In this document: positions 1-7,875 of the stretch, piece after piece
Layout of the letters: the number at the start of each line of letters is the position of its first letter
How positions within the stretch are numbered: the stretch's first letter is position 1
Origin: Caldimicrobium sp964493015
GTDB lineage: Bacteria; Desulfobacterota; Thermodesulfobacteria; Thermodesulfobacteriales; Thermodesulfobacteriaceae
DNA length: 64,000 nucleotides
Assembly (NCBI GenBank): GCA_964493015.1
Contig: CAZBLU010000002.1
Span: 13,697 to 77,696, forward strand
Direction of reading: 5' to 3'
Translations under genes and position numbers: made by a program
Notes under the pieces: generated by a model
Database searches by the model: none
Seen by the model: only the letters and a program-made list of their open reading frames with translations
Told to the model about the DNA's origin: nothing

Positions 1-1034
1 TTGTACAAAATGGGAAACCAACGCTTTACTACCACGAACTTCTTTTCACCTATGAGGGAAAGGAATATCTTAGGCAGGGTTTCATTCTCTTGGTAAGACT
101 CCACTCCTTTGATGAAGGCATTATCCTTCCTCATGAGAGGGTTTTCCCCAAGATCACCGAGGACCGTTTAGAACTCCTCAAAAAAACCCAATTCCAATTT
201 AGCCAAATTTATGGCCTCTATGAAGATCCTGATCGTTTCACCATAAAAAGCCTCACCTCAAACAAAGATTTCTATATTGAGGTTACCTTAGAAGGAGAAA
301 CACAAAGATTAGCTAAGATTGAGGACCCAAAGGTTATTGAGAGTGTCACAAGCTTCCTAAGAGATAAAAAAATTTACATTGCCGATGGACATCATCGCTA
401 TACCACTGCTCTCAAATATCGAGAATATATGCAGAGTCTTTATGGTGCCAATGAAAAGAAAGACTTTAACTATATAGCCATGTATCTTAGTCCCTTTGAA
501 GATCCTAATCTCCTGATGCTACCTACACATAGGATTTACACCTTTAGTCATAGGGAAGAATTTTTGCATAAGCTTCAATTTTTCGCTGAAAGGATAGAAA
601 CTCTCTCTTTAAGTCAGGCTCAAGAGGCCCTTGAATCCATAAAAGAAAAAAGGGATTTCTTTCTATTGGTCCTGGAAAATAATTTATGGCTCTATAAAAT
701 TAAACCTTCGAAGCTTCAAGAAATCTCTTCTCAAGAGCAAGAGCTATCTCTTCTTCCTCTATACAATTTTCTTAAGATTTTAGAACTCACCTTGGGGATT
801 TCTGAAGAAACCTTAAAAGAAAGAGAAGAAGTAGAGTTCTTGGCAGATCCTCAGGAGGTAATCCAAAGAGCGCCCCAACAAGGTTTAGGAGTTCTTTTCC
901 CTATGGTATCCCCGCTCATTCTTAAGGAGATTGCCTCTGCAGGAAAACTCATGCCCCATAAATCTACCTATTTCCATCCCAAAATTTTAACAGGCCTTGT
1001 AATCTCAGAGGTAAGTGGTAAGGACTTACCATGA
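1..1034 (+). CDS. DUF1015 family protein, 5' truncated by window edge
   Basis: The reading frame is open from base 3 to the stop, so the true start lies before the window. The TTG at 90 is internal, because the codons upstream of it continue the family sequence (YYHELLFTYEG, RQGFILLVRL). Family landmarks are LPHE, GLYEDPD and the invariant ADGHHRYTTAL segment. DUF1015 proteins are conserved cytosolic proteins of unknown activity, often near serine or nucleotide metabolism genes; I assign no reaction. The stop overlaps the next ATG by four bases (ATGA), so the two are probably translationally coupled. The family call is firm, the function is unknown. Confidence 0.85.
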   Translation, partial: VQNGKPTLYYHELLFTYEGKEYLRQGFILLVRLHSFDEGIILPHERVFPKITEDRLELLKKTQFQFSQIYGLYEDPDRFTIKSLTSNKDFYIEVTLEGETQRLAKIEDPKVIESVTSFLRDKKIYIADGHHRYTTALKYREYMQSLYGANEKKDFNYIAMYLSPFEDPNLLMLPTHRIYTFSHREEFLHKLQFFAERIETLSLSQAQEALESIKEKRDFFLLVLENNLWLYKIKPSKLQEISSQEQELSLLPLYNFLKILELTLGISEETLKEREEVEFLADPQEVIQRAPQQGLGVLFPMVSPLILKEIASAGKLMPHKSTYFHPKILTGLVISEVSGKDLP

Positions 1035-1543
1035 GAGAGTCTCTGCTTTACTTTAGGAATCTGGAGAAGGCCTATTCACCCCTGGTTGACCGCTTAATGA
1101 AGGAGGATCTCTCCTTTTTAGCCCAACTTGAGGCCTTAAACAGGGCTCTTATGCATAGCAAAGAGGCCTTTAGGGAAAAAGGGTCTTTTGACTTTTGTGC
1201 AGACTGTGCTAAGAGAGGAATAAAGTGTTGTTCACGAGATCTGGAATGGAAGCTTAGAGCAGAAGAGTTTTTTCTAAATCTCTGCCTTTTTAAGCTTAAT
1301 GGAGAAACTCTTATACTCCAAGAGCGCTCTACTGAGGATTGCCTTTTCCTTGGAGAAATGGGCTGTATACTTAAACTTACCCCACTATTTTGCCGAAATT
1401 TCTTTTGTCGTGAACTTTCTGAGTTTTTAGGCAGAGATACCTTGATCTATCTTCAAAATGCCTTAGAAAAGGAAGTATTTCTAAGTTTTAAACTTTGTGA
1501 AGAGGTAAAAAAATTTCTACCTAAAGGAGCCCTCAACTTATGA
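1031..1543 (+). CDS. Cysteine-rich protein, YkgJ-like putative metal-binding
   Basis: A 170-residue soluble protein with clustered cysteines: CADC and a CC pair around residues 56-67, then three more in a C-x6-C-x9-C-type spread ending FCRNFFC near residues 105-128. This spacing resembles YkgJ/UPF0153 zinc- or iron-chelating proteins, but the fit is loose. No signal peptide or membrane segment is visible. It overlaps both neighbours by four bases (ATGA at each end), so it sits inside a coupled operon with the DUF1015 gene and the epimerase. Metal binding is inferred only from the cysteines. Confidence 0.6.
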   Translation: MRESLLYFRNLEKAYSPLVDRLMKEDLSFLAQLEALNRALMHSKEAFREKGSFDFCADCAKRGIKCCSRDLEWKLRAEEFFLNLCLFKLNGETLILQERSTEDCLFLGEMGCILKLTPLFCRNFFCRELSEFLGRDTLIYLQNALEKEVFLSFKLCEEVKKFLPKGALNL

Positions 1544-2511
1544 AATACTATTTAGTTACTGGAGCAGCTGGGTTCATCGGATGGAGAGTTAGTGAATTTT
1601 TACTCAAAGAGGGTTACCCTGTTTTGGGGCTTGATGAGCTTAATACTGCTTATGACCCCAAGCTCAAAGAATGGAGGTTAAAGGAGCTCCAAAAATATGC
1701 AAACTTTAAGTTTTGCCAGGTGAATCTGGCCCATTTTCCCAGTCTTGAGGAAATTTTTGCTAAGTACCCCGTAGAGGCAATCATTCATTTAGCGGCAAGA
1801 GCAGGGGTAAGGCAGAGCCTTGAAAACCCCTGGGTTTATGTGGAGAGTAATGTTACTGCTACGCTCAACCTCTTAGAATTAATGAAAAGACATGGCCTTA
1901 ACAAGATGGTCCTTGCTTCAACTTCTTCTGTTTATGCTGGTCAAAAACCTCCCTACCATGAAGAACTCAAAGTAGACACCCCTTTATCTCCCTATGCAGC
2001 AACCAAAAAATCCGCTGAACTTTTGGCCTATACCTATCATCATCTCTATGGGCTTGACATAAGTGTGGTAAGATATTTTACTGTTTACGGACCTGCAGGG
2101 AGACCTGATATGAGTATTTTTCGCTTTATCAAATGGATCTTGGAAGATAGGCCCATTGATGTATATGGAGATGGAACCCAGGCAAGAGATTTCACCTATA
2201 TAGATGATATAGCAAGAGGCACTCTTTTAGCTCTTAAACCTTTAGGCTATGAAATTATTAATCTTGGAGGAGGTAAAAATCCTATCTCTTTAAGAGAGAT
2301 TATAGCGATACTGGAAAAACTCCTTGGAAAAAAGGCCAAAATTAATTACCTTCCTTTTCATAAGGCTGATGTGATGATTACTTGGGCTGACATTGAAAAG
2401 GCAAAGAGGTTACTCAATTGGCAGCCAGAAATTGATATTGAAGAGGGTTTGAAAAGGACTGTTGAGTGGACCATGAAAAATCTCGATCTTGTGCATGCCG
2501 TGAAGGTATGA
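1540..2511 (+). CDS. NAD-dependent sugar epimerase/dehydratase (UDP-glucuronate 4-epimerase-like)
   Basis: A 323-residue extended short-chain dehydrogenase. It has the Rossmann motif TGAAGFIG at residues 7-14, a catalytic Ser/Thr in STSSVY near 129 and the YxxxK pair in SPYAATKKSAE near 151. RAGVRQSLENP and the RYFTVYGPAGRPDM segment are typical of the UDP-glucuronate 4-epimerase / GalE-like branch that makes nucleotide sugars for surface polysaccharide. Substrate cannot be fixed from sequence; UDP-galacturonate formation is the closest guess. Start and stop overlap neighbouring genes by four bases. Confidence 0.85.
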   Translation: MKYYLVTGAAGFIGWRVSEFLLKEGYPVLGLDELNTAYDPKLKEWRLKELQKYANFKFCQVNLAHFPSLEEIFAKYPVEAIIHLAARAGVRQSLENPWVYVESNVTATLNLLELMKRHGLNKMVLASTSSVYAGQKPPYHEELKVDTPLSPYAATKKSAELLAYTYHHLYGLDISVVRYFTVYGPAGRPDMSIFRFIKWILEDRPIDVYGDGTQARDFTYIDDIARGTLLALKPLGYEIINLGGGKNPISLREIIAILEKLLGKKAKINYLPFHKADVMITWADIEKAKRLLNWQPEIDIEEGLKRTVEWTMKNLDLVHAVKV

Positions 2512-3068
2512 AAGACCTTAGAGAAGAACTCCTCTTTTGGACAAAATTTTTGGCTTCAAAGGGGCTCTTGGCTGGCTCTGAAGGAAATCTCTCTGTAAGA
2601 ACTGAGGAGGGCTTCTTTATCACCCCCTCAGGAAGAATTAAAGAAACCCTCACCAAAAAAGAGCTTGCCTTTATTAACTGGAAAGGAGAGACTGTCATTG
2701 GGGTCCCCTCTTCTGAGTGGGGTCTTCACTATAAAACCTATCTGAAGGTTCCCCAAGCTAACGCCATAGTGCATACCCATCCTCCCTATGTGCTCCTCTT
2801 AGATAGAGAGAATTTTTCTTTTCGGGAATTCTTCCATCCAGAGGCCAATTTGATTTTAAAGAAACTAAGTAAAGCCCCCTATTTCCCTCCAGGCAGCGTA
2901 AAACTTTGGGATTTTGCCTCTAACCTCTGTGTGAATAATTGCTTAGTCATTCTCTCAAGACATGGAGTCCTCTCCTGGGGTAGATCCTTAGAGGAAGCTG
3001 TAAATCTTACCTTGCTCTTAGAAAAACTTTGTAAGATGGAATATTACGCCCTAAAGGAGGAAAAGTAA
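2508..3068 (+). CDS. Class II aldolase/adducin family protein
   Basis: I chose the ATG at 2508, which overlaps the epimerase stop as ATGA and gives 186 residues. The frame is open further upstream, but that part overlaps the epimerase and is not family-like. The N-terminus shows the family SEGNLSVR and ITPSG signatures. The Zn-site residues are all present: Glu in SSEW, HTH in IVHTHPP, and a third His in SRHGVLSWG. Members act on phosphorylated sugars (fuculose-1-P or ribulose-5-P type) or methylthioribulose-1-P; the substrate here is not determined. It is followed by hemL with a TAATG overlap. Confidence 0.85.
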   Translation: MKDLREELLFWTKFLASKGLLAGSEGNLSVRTEEGFFITPSGRIKETLTKKELAFINWKGETVIGVPSSEWGLHYKTYLKVPQANAIVHTHPPYVLLLDRENFSFREFFHPEANLILKKLSKAPYFPPGSVKLWDFASNLCVNNCLVILSRHGVLSWGRSLEEAVNLTLLLEKLCKMEYYALKEEK

Positions 3069-4351
3069 TGAGGTTGAGGTCTAAACTATTTTTTGAAAGG
3101 GCTCAAAGGAGTATACCTGGTGGGGTAAATAGTCCTGTCAGGGCCTGTAAGGCCGTTAAAAGTGAGCCTCTTTTCTTTGAACGGGGAGAAGGTGCCTATC
3201 TCATTGATGCCGATGGGAACAGATATATAGACTATGTAGCCAGCTGGGGTCCCCTTATCTTAGGACATGCCCATCCCAATGTGATTGCTGAGGTCTATTT
3301 TGCCTCTAAAAGGGGCACAAGTTTTGGTGCACCAACCTGGCTGGAAGTGGAAATGGCTGAACTAATTAAGCAATGTATCCCCTCAATAGAACTTGTGAGG
3401 CTTGTTAATTCAGGCACAGAGGCTACAATGAGCGCCATCAGGCTTGCCAGAGCATATACAGGAAGAAAAAAAATCCTCAAATTTGACGGATGCTATCATG
3501 GCCATTCGGATTCCCTTTTAGTGAAAGCTGGCTCTGGGCTTGCCACTTTTGGAATCCCCTCAAGCCCTGGAGTCCCCGAAGAGTTGACTGCTCACACCAT
3601 TAGTTTACCCTTTAATGATCCCAAGGCTGTTGAGGAGGCCTTTAAGAAATATGGAAGTGAAATAGCCTGTCTCATTCTTGAGCCTGTTCCAGCTAACATG
3701 GGAGTGGTCCTTCCTAAAGAGGGTTTCTTATCCTTTTTAAGAGAAATCACAGAAAAATATGGGGCCCTCTTAATTTTTGATGAGGTTATCACAGGTTTTC
3801 GCTTAGGCCCAGGAGGTGCCCAAGAAAAATTTGGTATTAAACCAGACCTTACCTGTCTTGGCAAGATCATTGGAGGAGGATTACCTGTAGGGGCCTATGG
3901 CGGCAAAAGAGAGATCATGTCACTTATTGCCCCTGAAGGCCCTGTTTATCAGGCTGGAACCCTTTCTGGCAATCCTATAGCTGTCTCAGCTGGCCTTGCT
4001 ACTATTAGAGAACTCCTCAAGCCTGGAAGCTATGAGAAATTAGAAGCCCTCTCCCAGGCTTTAGAACAAGGGCTAAAAGCTATCCTACAAGAGCTAAATT
4101 TACCTTATAAAGTGGTTAGGTGTGCCTCAATGCTAACCCTTTTCTTTACAGACAGAGAAGTCACAGATTTTCAATCTGCCCTCTCCAGTGACACAGAGAA
4201 ATTCGCCCTCTTCTGGCAAGGAATGCTTGAGAGAGGCATCTATCTTCCACCCTCTCAATTTGAGGCCTGGTTTGTGAGTTTAGCCCATACGGAAAGGGAA
4301 ATTGAAGTTACTCTTAAGGCAGCAAAAGAGGTTTTAAAATCTCTGAAATAA
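3068..4351 (+). CDS. hemL: Glutamate-1-semialdehyde 2,1-aminomutase
   Basis: A 427-residue class III PLP aminotransferase-fold enzyme that converts glutamate-1-semialdehyde to 5-aminolevulinate in C5 haem/sirohaem synthesis. Diagnostic features are the N-terminal GGVNSPVRA, LVNSGTEATMSA, the CYHGHSD loop, the FDEVITGFR motif and the PLP lysine in CLGKIIGGGLPVGAYGG. A very good ribosome site (AAAGGAGG) lies about seven bases before the ATG. It is the last gene of the operon and is followed by a strong stem-loop. Its sirohaem/haem product would be needed by the cytochromes and the siroheme-type reductase nearby, although they are not in the same operon. Confidence 0.97.
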   Translation: MRLRSKLFFERAQRSIPGGVNSPVRACKAVKSEPLFFERGEGAYLIDADGNRYIDYVASWGPLILGHAHPNVIAEVYFASKRGTSFGAPTWLEVEMAELIKQCIPSIELVRLVNSGTEATMSAIRLARAYTGRKKILKFDGCYHGHSDSLLVKAGSGLATFGIPSSPGVPEELTAHTISLPFNDPKAVEEAFKKYGSEIACLILEPVPANMGVVLPKEGFLSFLREITEKYGALLIFDEVITGFRLGPGGAQEKFGIKPDLTCLGKIIGGGLPVGAYGGKREIMSLIAPEGPVYQAGTLSGNPIAVSAGLATIRELLKPGSYEKLEALSQALEQGLKAILQELNLPYKVVRCASMLTLFFTDREVTDFQSALSSDTEKFALFWQGMLERGIYLPPSQFEAWFVSLAHTEREIEVTLKAAKEVLKSLK

Positions 4352-4363
4352 GGGTCTCAGAAA

Positions 4364-4387
4364 GAGGCAGGGATATCGCCCTGCCTC
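4364..4387. terminator. Bidirectional terminator hairpin between hemL and ilvC
   Basis: A perfect 9-bp inverted repeat, GAGGCAGGG (4364-4372) and CCCTGCCTC (4379-4387), with a 6-base loop lies 12 bases after the hemL stop and 12 bases after the ilvC stop on the other strand. There is no clean T-run right next to the stem on the plus side, only a later TTTCTTTTTT, so efficiency is uncertain. Its placement between convergent genes supports a two-way terminator. Confidence 0.7.
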
Positions 4388-4399
4388 AAGATATAAAGC

Positions 4400-5392
4400 C
4401 TATTTCTTTTTTAGCCAAGGCATCATAGCCCTTAATCTTTTCCCAACCTCTTCTATAGGGTGTTCAGCTTCTTTTCTTCTAAGGGCGTTAAGCACTGGAC
4501 GTCCTGCCTGGTTTTCTAAGATCCATTCTCTGGCAAATTGACCACTCTGAATCTCCTGAAGTATCTTTTTCATCTCAGCTTTTACTCTTTCATCAATAAT
4601 TCTTGGCCCCCTGGTAAGATCCCCATATTCTGCAGTATCACTAATAGAATATCTCATAAAGGCAAGCCCACCTTCATAAATAAGATCCACTATTAATTTT
4701 AACTCGTGGAGGCATTCAAAATAGGCAATCTCAGGTTGATAACCTGCCTCAACTAAGGTTTCAAATCCAGCCTTAATTAGGGCAGAGACACCGCCACAGA
4801 GCACTACCTGTTCCCCAAAAAGATCGGTCTCTGTCTCTTCTTTAAAGGTGGTCTCAATTATGCCAGCCCTGGCTCCTCCAATGCCCTTAGCATAGGCAAG
4901 GGCCTTGGTCATAGCCAAACCTGTAGCATCTTGATGAATAGCTACTAAACAGGGGACACCTGCACCCCTCTCAAATTCTCTTCTCACCAGATGTCCTGGC
5001 CCTTTAGGAGCCACCATGGCCACATCCACATCAGGTGGAGGAACTATCTGTCCATAATGGATATTAAATCCGTGGGCGAAAAGTAACATTTTGCCAGGTT
5101 TTAGCACAGGTTCAATACACTCTTTATAAAGGGATGGCTGGGTTTGATCAGGAACAAGGATCATGATCAGGTCTGCCCTTTCACAGGCCTCCTTAGGTAA
5201 AAGAGGTTCAAATCCATCTTTTTTAGCCCTCTCCCAACTGGGACCTCCTGGTTTAAGCCCCACAATTACCTGAAGCCCTGAATCCCTCAAATTTAATGCA
5301 TGAGCATGCCCTTGACTACCATACCCAATCACAGCAATAACCTTATCCTTGAGAACCTCTAAATTAGCATCGTTCTCGTAATACACCTTCAT
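4400..5392 (-). CDS. ilvC: Ketol-acid reductoisomerase
   Basis: A 330-residue class I (short) KARI catalysing the Mg-dependent isomerisation/reduction step of valine, isoleucine and leucine synthesis. It has the Rossmann motif GYGSQGHAHALNL near residues 22-34, the catalytic APKGPGHLVRREF segment, and the acidic metal ligands in ETDLFGEQ and FECLHELKLIVDL. The cofactor loop reads GLKPGGPSW, with Gly where NADPH-type loops of this length commonly have Ser (GS.SW), so cofactor preference may be relaxed; this is inference. The ribosome site GGGAGGTGA precedes ATG. It is a single gene without ilvB/N beside it. Confidence 0.97.
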   Translation of the reverse strand: MKVYYENDANLEVLKDKVIAVIGYGSQGHAHALNLRDSGLQVIVGLKPGGPSWERAKKDGFEPLLPKEACERADLIMILVPDQTQPSLYKECIEPVLKPGKMLLFAHGFNIHYGQIVPPPDVDVAMVAPKGPGHLVRREFERGAGVPCLVAIHQDATGLAMTKALAYAKGIGGARAGIIETTFKEETETDLFGEQVVLCGGVSALIKAGFETLVEAGYQPEIAYFECLHELKLIVDLIYEGGLAFMRYSISDTAEYGDLTRGPRIIDERVKAEMKKILQEIQSGQFAREWILENQAGRPVLNALRRKEAEHPIEEVGKRLRAMMPWLKKK

Positions 5393-5589
5393 AAAATCAC
5401 CTCCCCTGCTGAATTATTTACACCCATTCTATCACTTGGTAAGTATTTTAAAAGTGTCTGAAGAAAAATTTGAAAATATAGCTTTTATAGATTTATCACT
5501 AATTGAGACTAAATTAAATTTGATTTATGTTGAAACACTTTGAAAAATTGAAGGTTTAATCCTCTGTCCTCTGAACTGAGAGATTAGGG

Positions 5590-5607
5590 AGGGGGCCAAA
5601 GCCCCCT
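5590..5607 (-). terminator. GC-rich stem-loop after the small exported protein gene
   Basis: A perfect 7-bp stem AGGGGGC/GCCCCCT (5590-5596 and 5601-5607) with a CAAA tetraloop begins 10 bases after the stop of the minus-strand gene at 5617-5784. No T-run follows on the minus strand, so it is either a weak or Rho-assisted terminator, or an mRNA 3'-end stabiliser. The remaining bases 5393-5589 hold the ilvC leader; I see no gene in them. Confidence 0.6.
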
Positions 5608-5616
5608 ACTGATTTC

Positions 5617-5784
5617 TTAGCAGCCCTCTACTTTCTTTTTCTTAGGAGCAGGCTTGGTAGCATTAGCAGTGGCATTGTCTTTCTTGGCGTCTTTAGCATC
5701 CTTCTTTTCGCCAGCTGCTAAACCCATACCAACAGCACCAAAAATAAAGGTCACTCCTGCTAAAAGAGCAACTAACCTCTTCAT
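5617..5784 (-). CDS. Short exported Lys/Ala-rich protein with C-terminal Cys
   Basis: A 55-codon gene found by reading the gap. ATG at 5784 has a good ribosome site (AGGAGGTGTG) eight bases upstream. The N-terminus (MKRLVALLAG, then VTFIFGAVGMGLA) is a classic signal peptide with a probable cleavage after AAG or LAA near residue 24. The mature part of about 30 residues is almost all Lys, Ala, Asp, Asn and Pro (EKKDAKDAKKDN, then KPAPKKKK) and ends VEGC with the only cysteine as the last residue. It follows the cytochrome gene by 17 bases on the same strand and presumably shares its promoter. I do not recognise the family. A highly basic periplasmic partner of the cytochrome is one idea; no function is claimed. 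Confidence 0.72.
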   Translation of the reverse strand: MKRLVALLAGVTFIFGAVGMGLAAGEKKDAKDAKKDNATANATKPAPKKKKVEGC

Positions 5785-5801
5785 AATTCACACCTCCTTT
5801 T

Positions 5802-6050
5802 TTATTTTTTGCTCACTTGCTCAAAAGCTTTTTTAATATCCTCGTCTGTAACAGTCTTATGAAGGGCTTTTTTGGGAGACTTGTTTCTTAAAAAGTCTAC
5901 CAATTCAGCAGCAGACTTTGCCCCTGATTTCTTAATCTTCTCAGGAAGGGGACTAGCTGAAGTGTGGCATTTTAAACAGGACAATTCTTGAGCCTGTAAA
6001 GTGCCAAAAGCAAATACACTAAAAGTTAAGGCAACCAACAACTTTTTCAT
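5802..6050 (-). CDS. Small exported monohaem cytochrome c
   Basis: An 82-residue protein. Residues 1-20 are a signal peptide (LVALTFSVFAFG, cut near LQA-QE) and the single haem site CLKCH is at residues 25-29. No methionine follows the haem site, so the sixth ligand cannot be Met; His64 in KALHKTV is the only candidate histidine. The segment LVDFLRNKSP (50-59) closely matches LINFLQGKSP in the cytochrome at 55706-56035. It would act in periplasmic electron transfer. The ribosome site GGAGGAGGG is strong. It is transcribed with the short exported protein downstream. Confidence 0.85.
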   Translation of the reverse strand: MKKLLVALTFSVFAFGTLQAQELSCLKCHTSASPLPEKIKKSGAKSAAELVDFLRNKSPKKALHKTVTDEDIKKAFEQVSKK

Positions 6051-6083
6051 AGCACCCTCCTCCTTTCGTTTATTTTAGTGTAT

Positions 6084-6111
6084 ATAATATCAAACAAGTT
6101 ATTAAAGTCAA
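6084..6111 (-). promoter_or_regulatory. Sigma-70-type promoter for the small cytochrome operon
   Basis: Read on the minus strand: TTGACT (6111-6106), a 16-base spacer, then TATTAT (6089-6084), about 35 bases before the ATG at 6050. Both hexamers are close to consensus. Confidence 0.65.
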
Positions 6112-6280
6112 GTCCTTCTTAGCATATTTTTCAAGCAATAAGTTACAAAATACATGCCCAATTTTTCTATTTTAAAAATCAATCTTTTTAAAGCTTTTCC
6201 TGAACTAAGGGGCGGTTAAAGTTAACAAAATTGTCAAAGTTAAAGACAAATTTGTATGGAGCTCTTCCCTATTTTTACCC

Positions 6281-6308
6281 TTGACTTTTTCCTCTCTTAG
6301 GGTATAAA
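6281..6308 (+). promoter_or_regulatory. Sigma-70-type promoter for the LysM/NlpC gene
   Basis: TTGACT (6281-6286), a 16-base spacer, then TATAAA (6303-6308), placing the transcription start about 20 bases before the ATG at 6337. The stretch 6112-6280 between the two divergent promoters is AT-rich with repeated AAAGTTAA words and no gene. Confidence 0.65.
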
Positions 6309-6336
6309 AAGCTAAAAAGAAATAATTTTGGACGAA

Positions 6337-7875
6337 ATGAAAGGGAAAAATAATATATATCCCTTTTGGTTTATTATTTTTTTTCTTTCTTTTCTCTTTC
6401 TTTCCCTCAATTTTTCGCTAACTTGGGGAAGCTCCAAGTCAACAAAAAATACATCCACTAAAAAACAGAAGATCGTAAGTAAGACATCCCTCTCCAAAAG
6501 AGTTAATACTAATACTATCAAAAGCAAGTCCTACCGCAAGGGGGCTTCAGCTAAATTAACTCCTCAAAGTTCTGCCAATCTTTCCCCACAAACTTATATA
6601 GTCAAAAGGGGAGATACTCCTCAAAAGATCTCACAAAAATTTAACATTCCCTGGGAGGAATTAAAAAGGGCAAACCAACTTAAAACATCTAAATTGATCC
6701 CTGGACAAAAGCTTATAATACCTCAGGAAAATAATTTAAAGGCCCTACAATCTGAAGGAGCTCCCTCTAAACTTGGTTCAGAGGAAAAATCTGTTCATTT
6801 ACACAGGGTTGCTAAGGGCGAAACCCTCTATAGAATTGCTAAAAGATATCAGGTTTCCGTTGAGGAAATTAAAGAGTGGAACAAAATCTCTGAAAAAGAT
6901 CTAAAACCTGGTATGGAACTAAAGATCCCCATAAGAAAAGCCTTAGTCAAAAAGGATAACCCCAAAGAAGAACATCATATTAAACTCCAGGACGTTGCCC
7001 ATCAGGTAGGGCCTTCATATTCTAAGATTCTCACCTCCAGGACAAAGGAATCTCCTCAAGAAGAGGTCATAGGAGAGCACTATAGATATCATGTGGTGCA
7101 AAAGGGAGAAACACTCTACAGAATATCACTGCTTTATAATGTCCCTGTAGAGGAGATTAAAAAGCTAAATAATCTTGAGGGGAACCTTATTTCGGTAGGG
7201 CAAAGATTGAAAATTCCTAACCTTGAAGAAAGCTCTCCCCAGCCTTTTGTCTTTGAAAGTCCTGCCAAGGAGTTAAAGGCAAAAGAAGAAAGTTTACCCT
7301 CAAAATTTGAAAAGAATATTATGGCTAAGAATAAAATATTAACCCCCTCTATGCTAAGTAAAGATGATGAATTAACTTTAAAGCGTAAGTTTATCGAGAT
7401 TTCTACAGCTTATGCCGATTCCAGATATAAATTAGGTGGAGAAGGAGGAGGCTATTTAGATTGTTCTTCCTTTGTCAAATATGTCTTTCAGGAAATTGGC
7501 ATTAAACTTCCCAGAAGTTCAGCTCAACAGTTCCAAGTGGGTATTGCAGTTAATGAAAACGAGCTAATTCCTGGGGATCTTGTCTTTTTCCGCACAAGAG
7601 GAAAGAATATCTCTCATGTGGGGATCTATATTGGGGACAACAGATTTATTCACATCTCATCCTCAAGAAAAAGGGTGGCTATTGACTCCTTAGACGATCC
7701 CTATTTCAAAAAGAGATATGCTGGCGCTAAAAGAGTTCTTAATGGGGAAGTCCTTGAATATTTTCAGGATTATCTGCAAAAGAGAGAGCTTTCTCCAGGG
7801 TCTAAATTAGAAAAGGATAAACTATCCAAGACACAATCTTCTCAAGATCTTAATCCTCAAGAAGTAATCTTTTAA
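6337..7875 (+). CDS. Secreted peptidoglycan endopeptidase, three LysM + NlpC/P60
   Basis: I prefer the ATG at 6337 (512 residues) to the in-frame TTG at 6328 because it gives a normal signal peptide/anchor: charged MKGKNN, then a hydrophobic stretch to about residue 31. Three LysM repeats follow at roughly 86-129, 155-198 and 251-294, each with a GDT/GET...I..K/Y core, separated by Lys/Ser-rich linkers. The C-terminal NlpC/P60 domain (about 355-468) keeps the catalytic Cys in LDCSSFVKY (376), His in SHVGIYIG (427) and a second His in RFIHISS (439). It should cut D-gamma-glutamyl-diaminopimelate bonds in the cell wall. Its end overlaps the convergent reductase gene by 26 bases. Confidence 0.93.
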   Translation: MKGKNNIYPFWFIIFFLSFLFLSLNFSLTWGSSKSTKNTSTKKQKIVSKTSLSKRVNTNTIKSKSYRKGASAKLTPQSSANLSPQTYIVKRGDTPQKISQKFNIPWEELKRANQLKTSKLIPGQKLIIPQENNLKALQSEGAPSKLGSEEKSVHLHRVAKGETLYRIAKRYQVSVEEIKEWNKISEKDLKPGMELKIPIRKALVKKDNPKEEHHIKLQDVAHQVGPSYSKILTSRTKESPQEEVIGEHYRYHVVQKGETLYRISLLYNVPVEEIKKLNNLEGNLISVGQRLKIPNLEESSPQPFVFESPAKELKAKEESLPSKFEKNIMAKNKILTPSMLSKDDELTLKRKFIEISTAYADSRYKLGGEGGGYLDCSSFVKYVFQEIGIKLPRSSAQQFQVGIAVNENELIPGDLVFFRTRGKNISHVGIYIGDNRFIHISSSRKRVAIDSLDDPYFKKRYAGAKRVLNGEVLEYFQDYLQKRELSPGSKLEKDKLSKTQSSQDLNPQEVIF

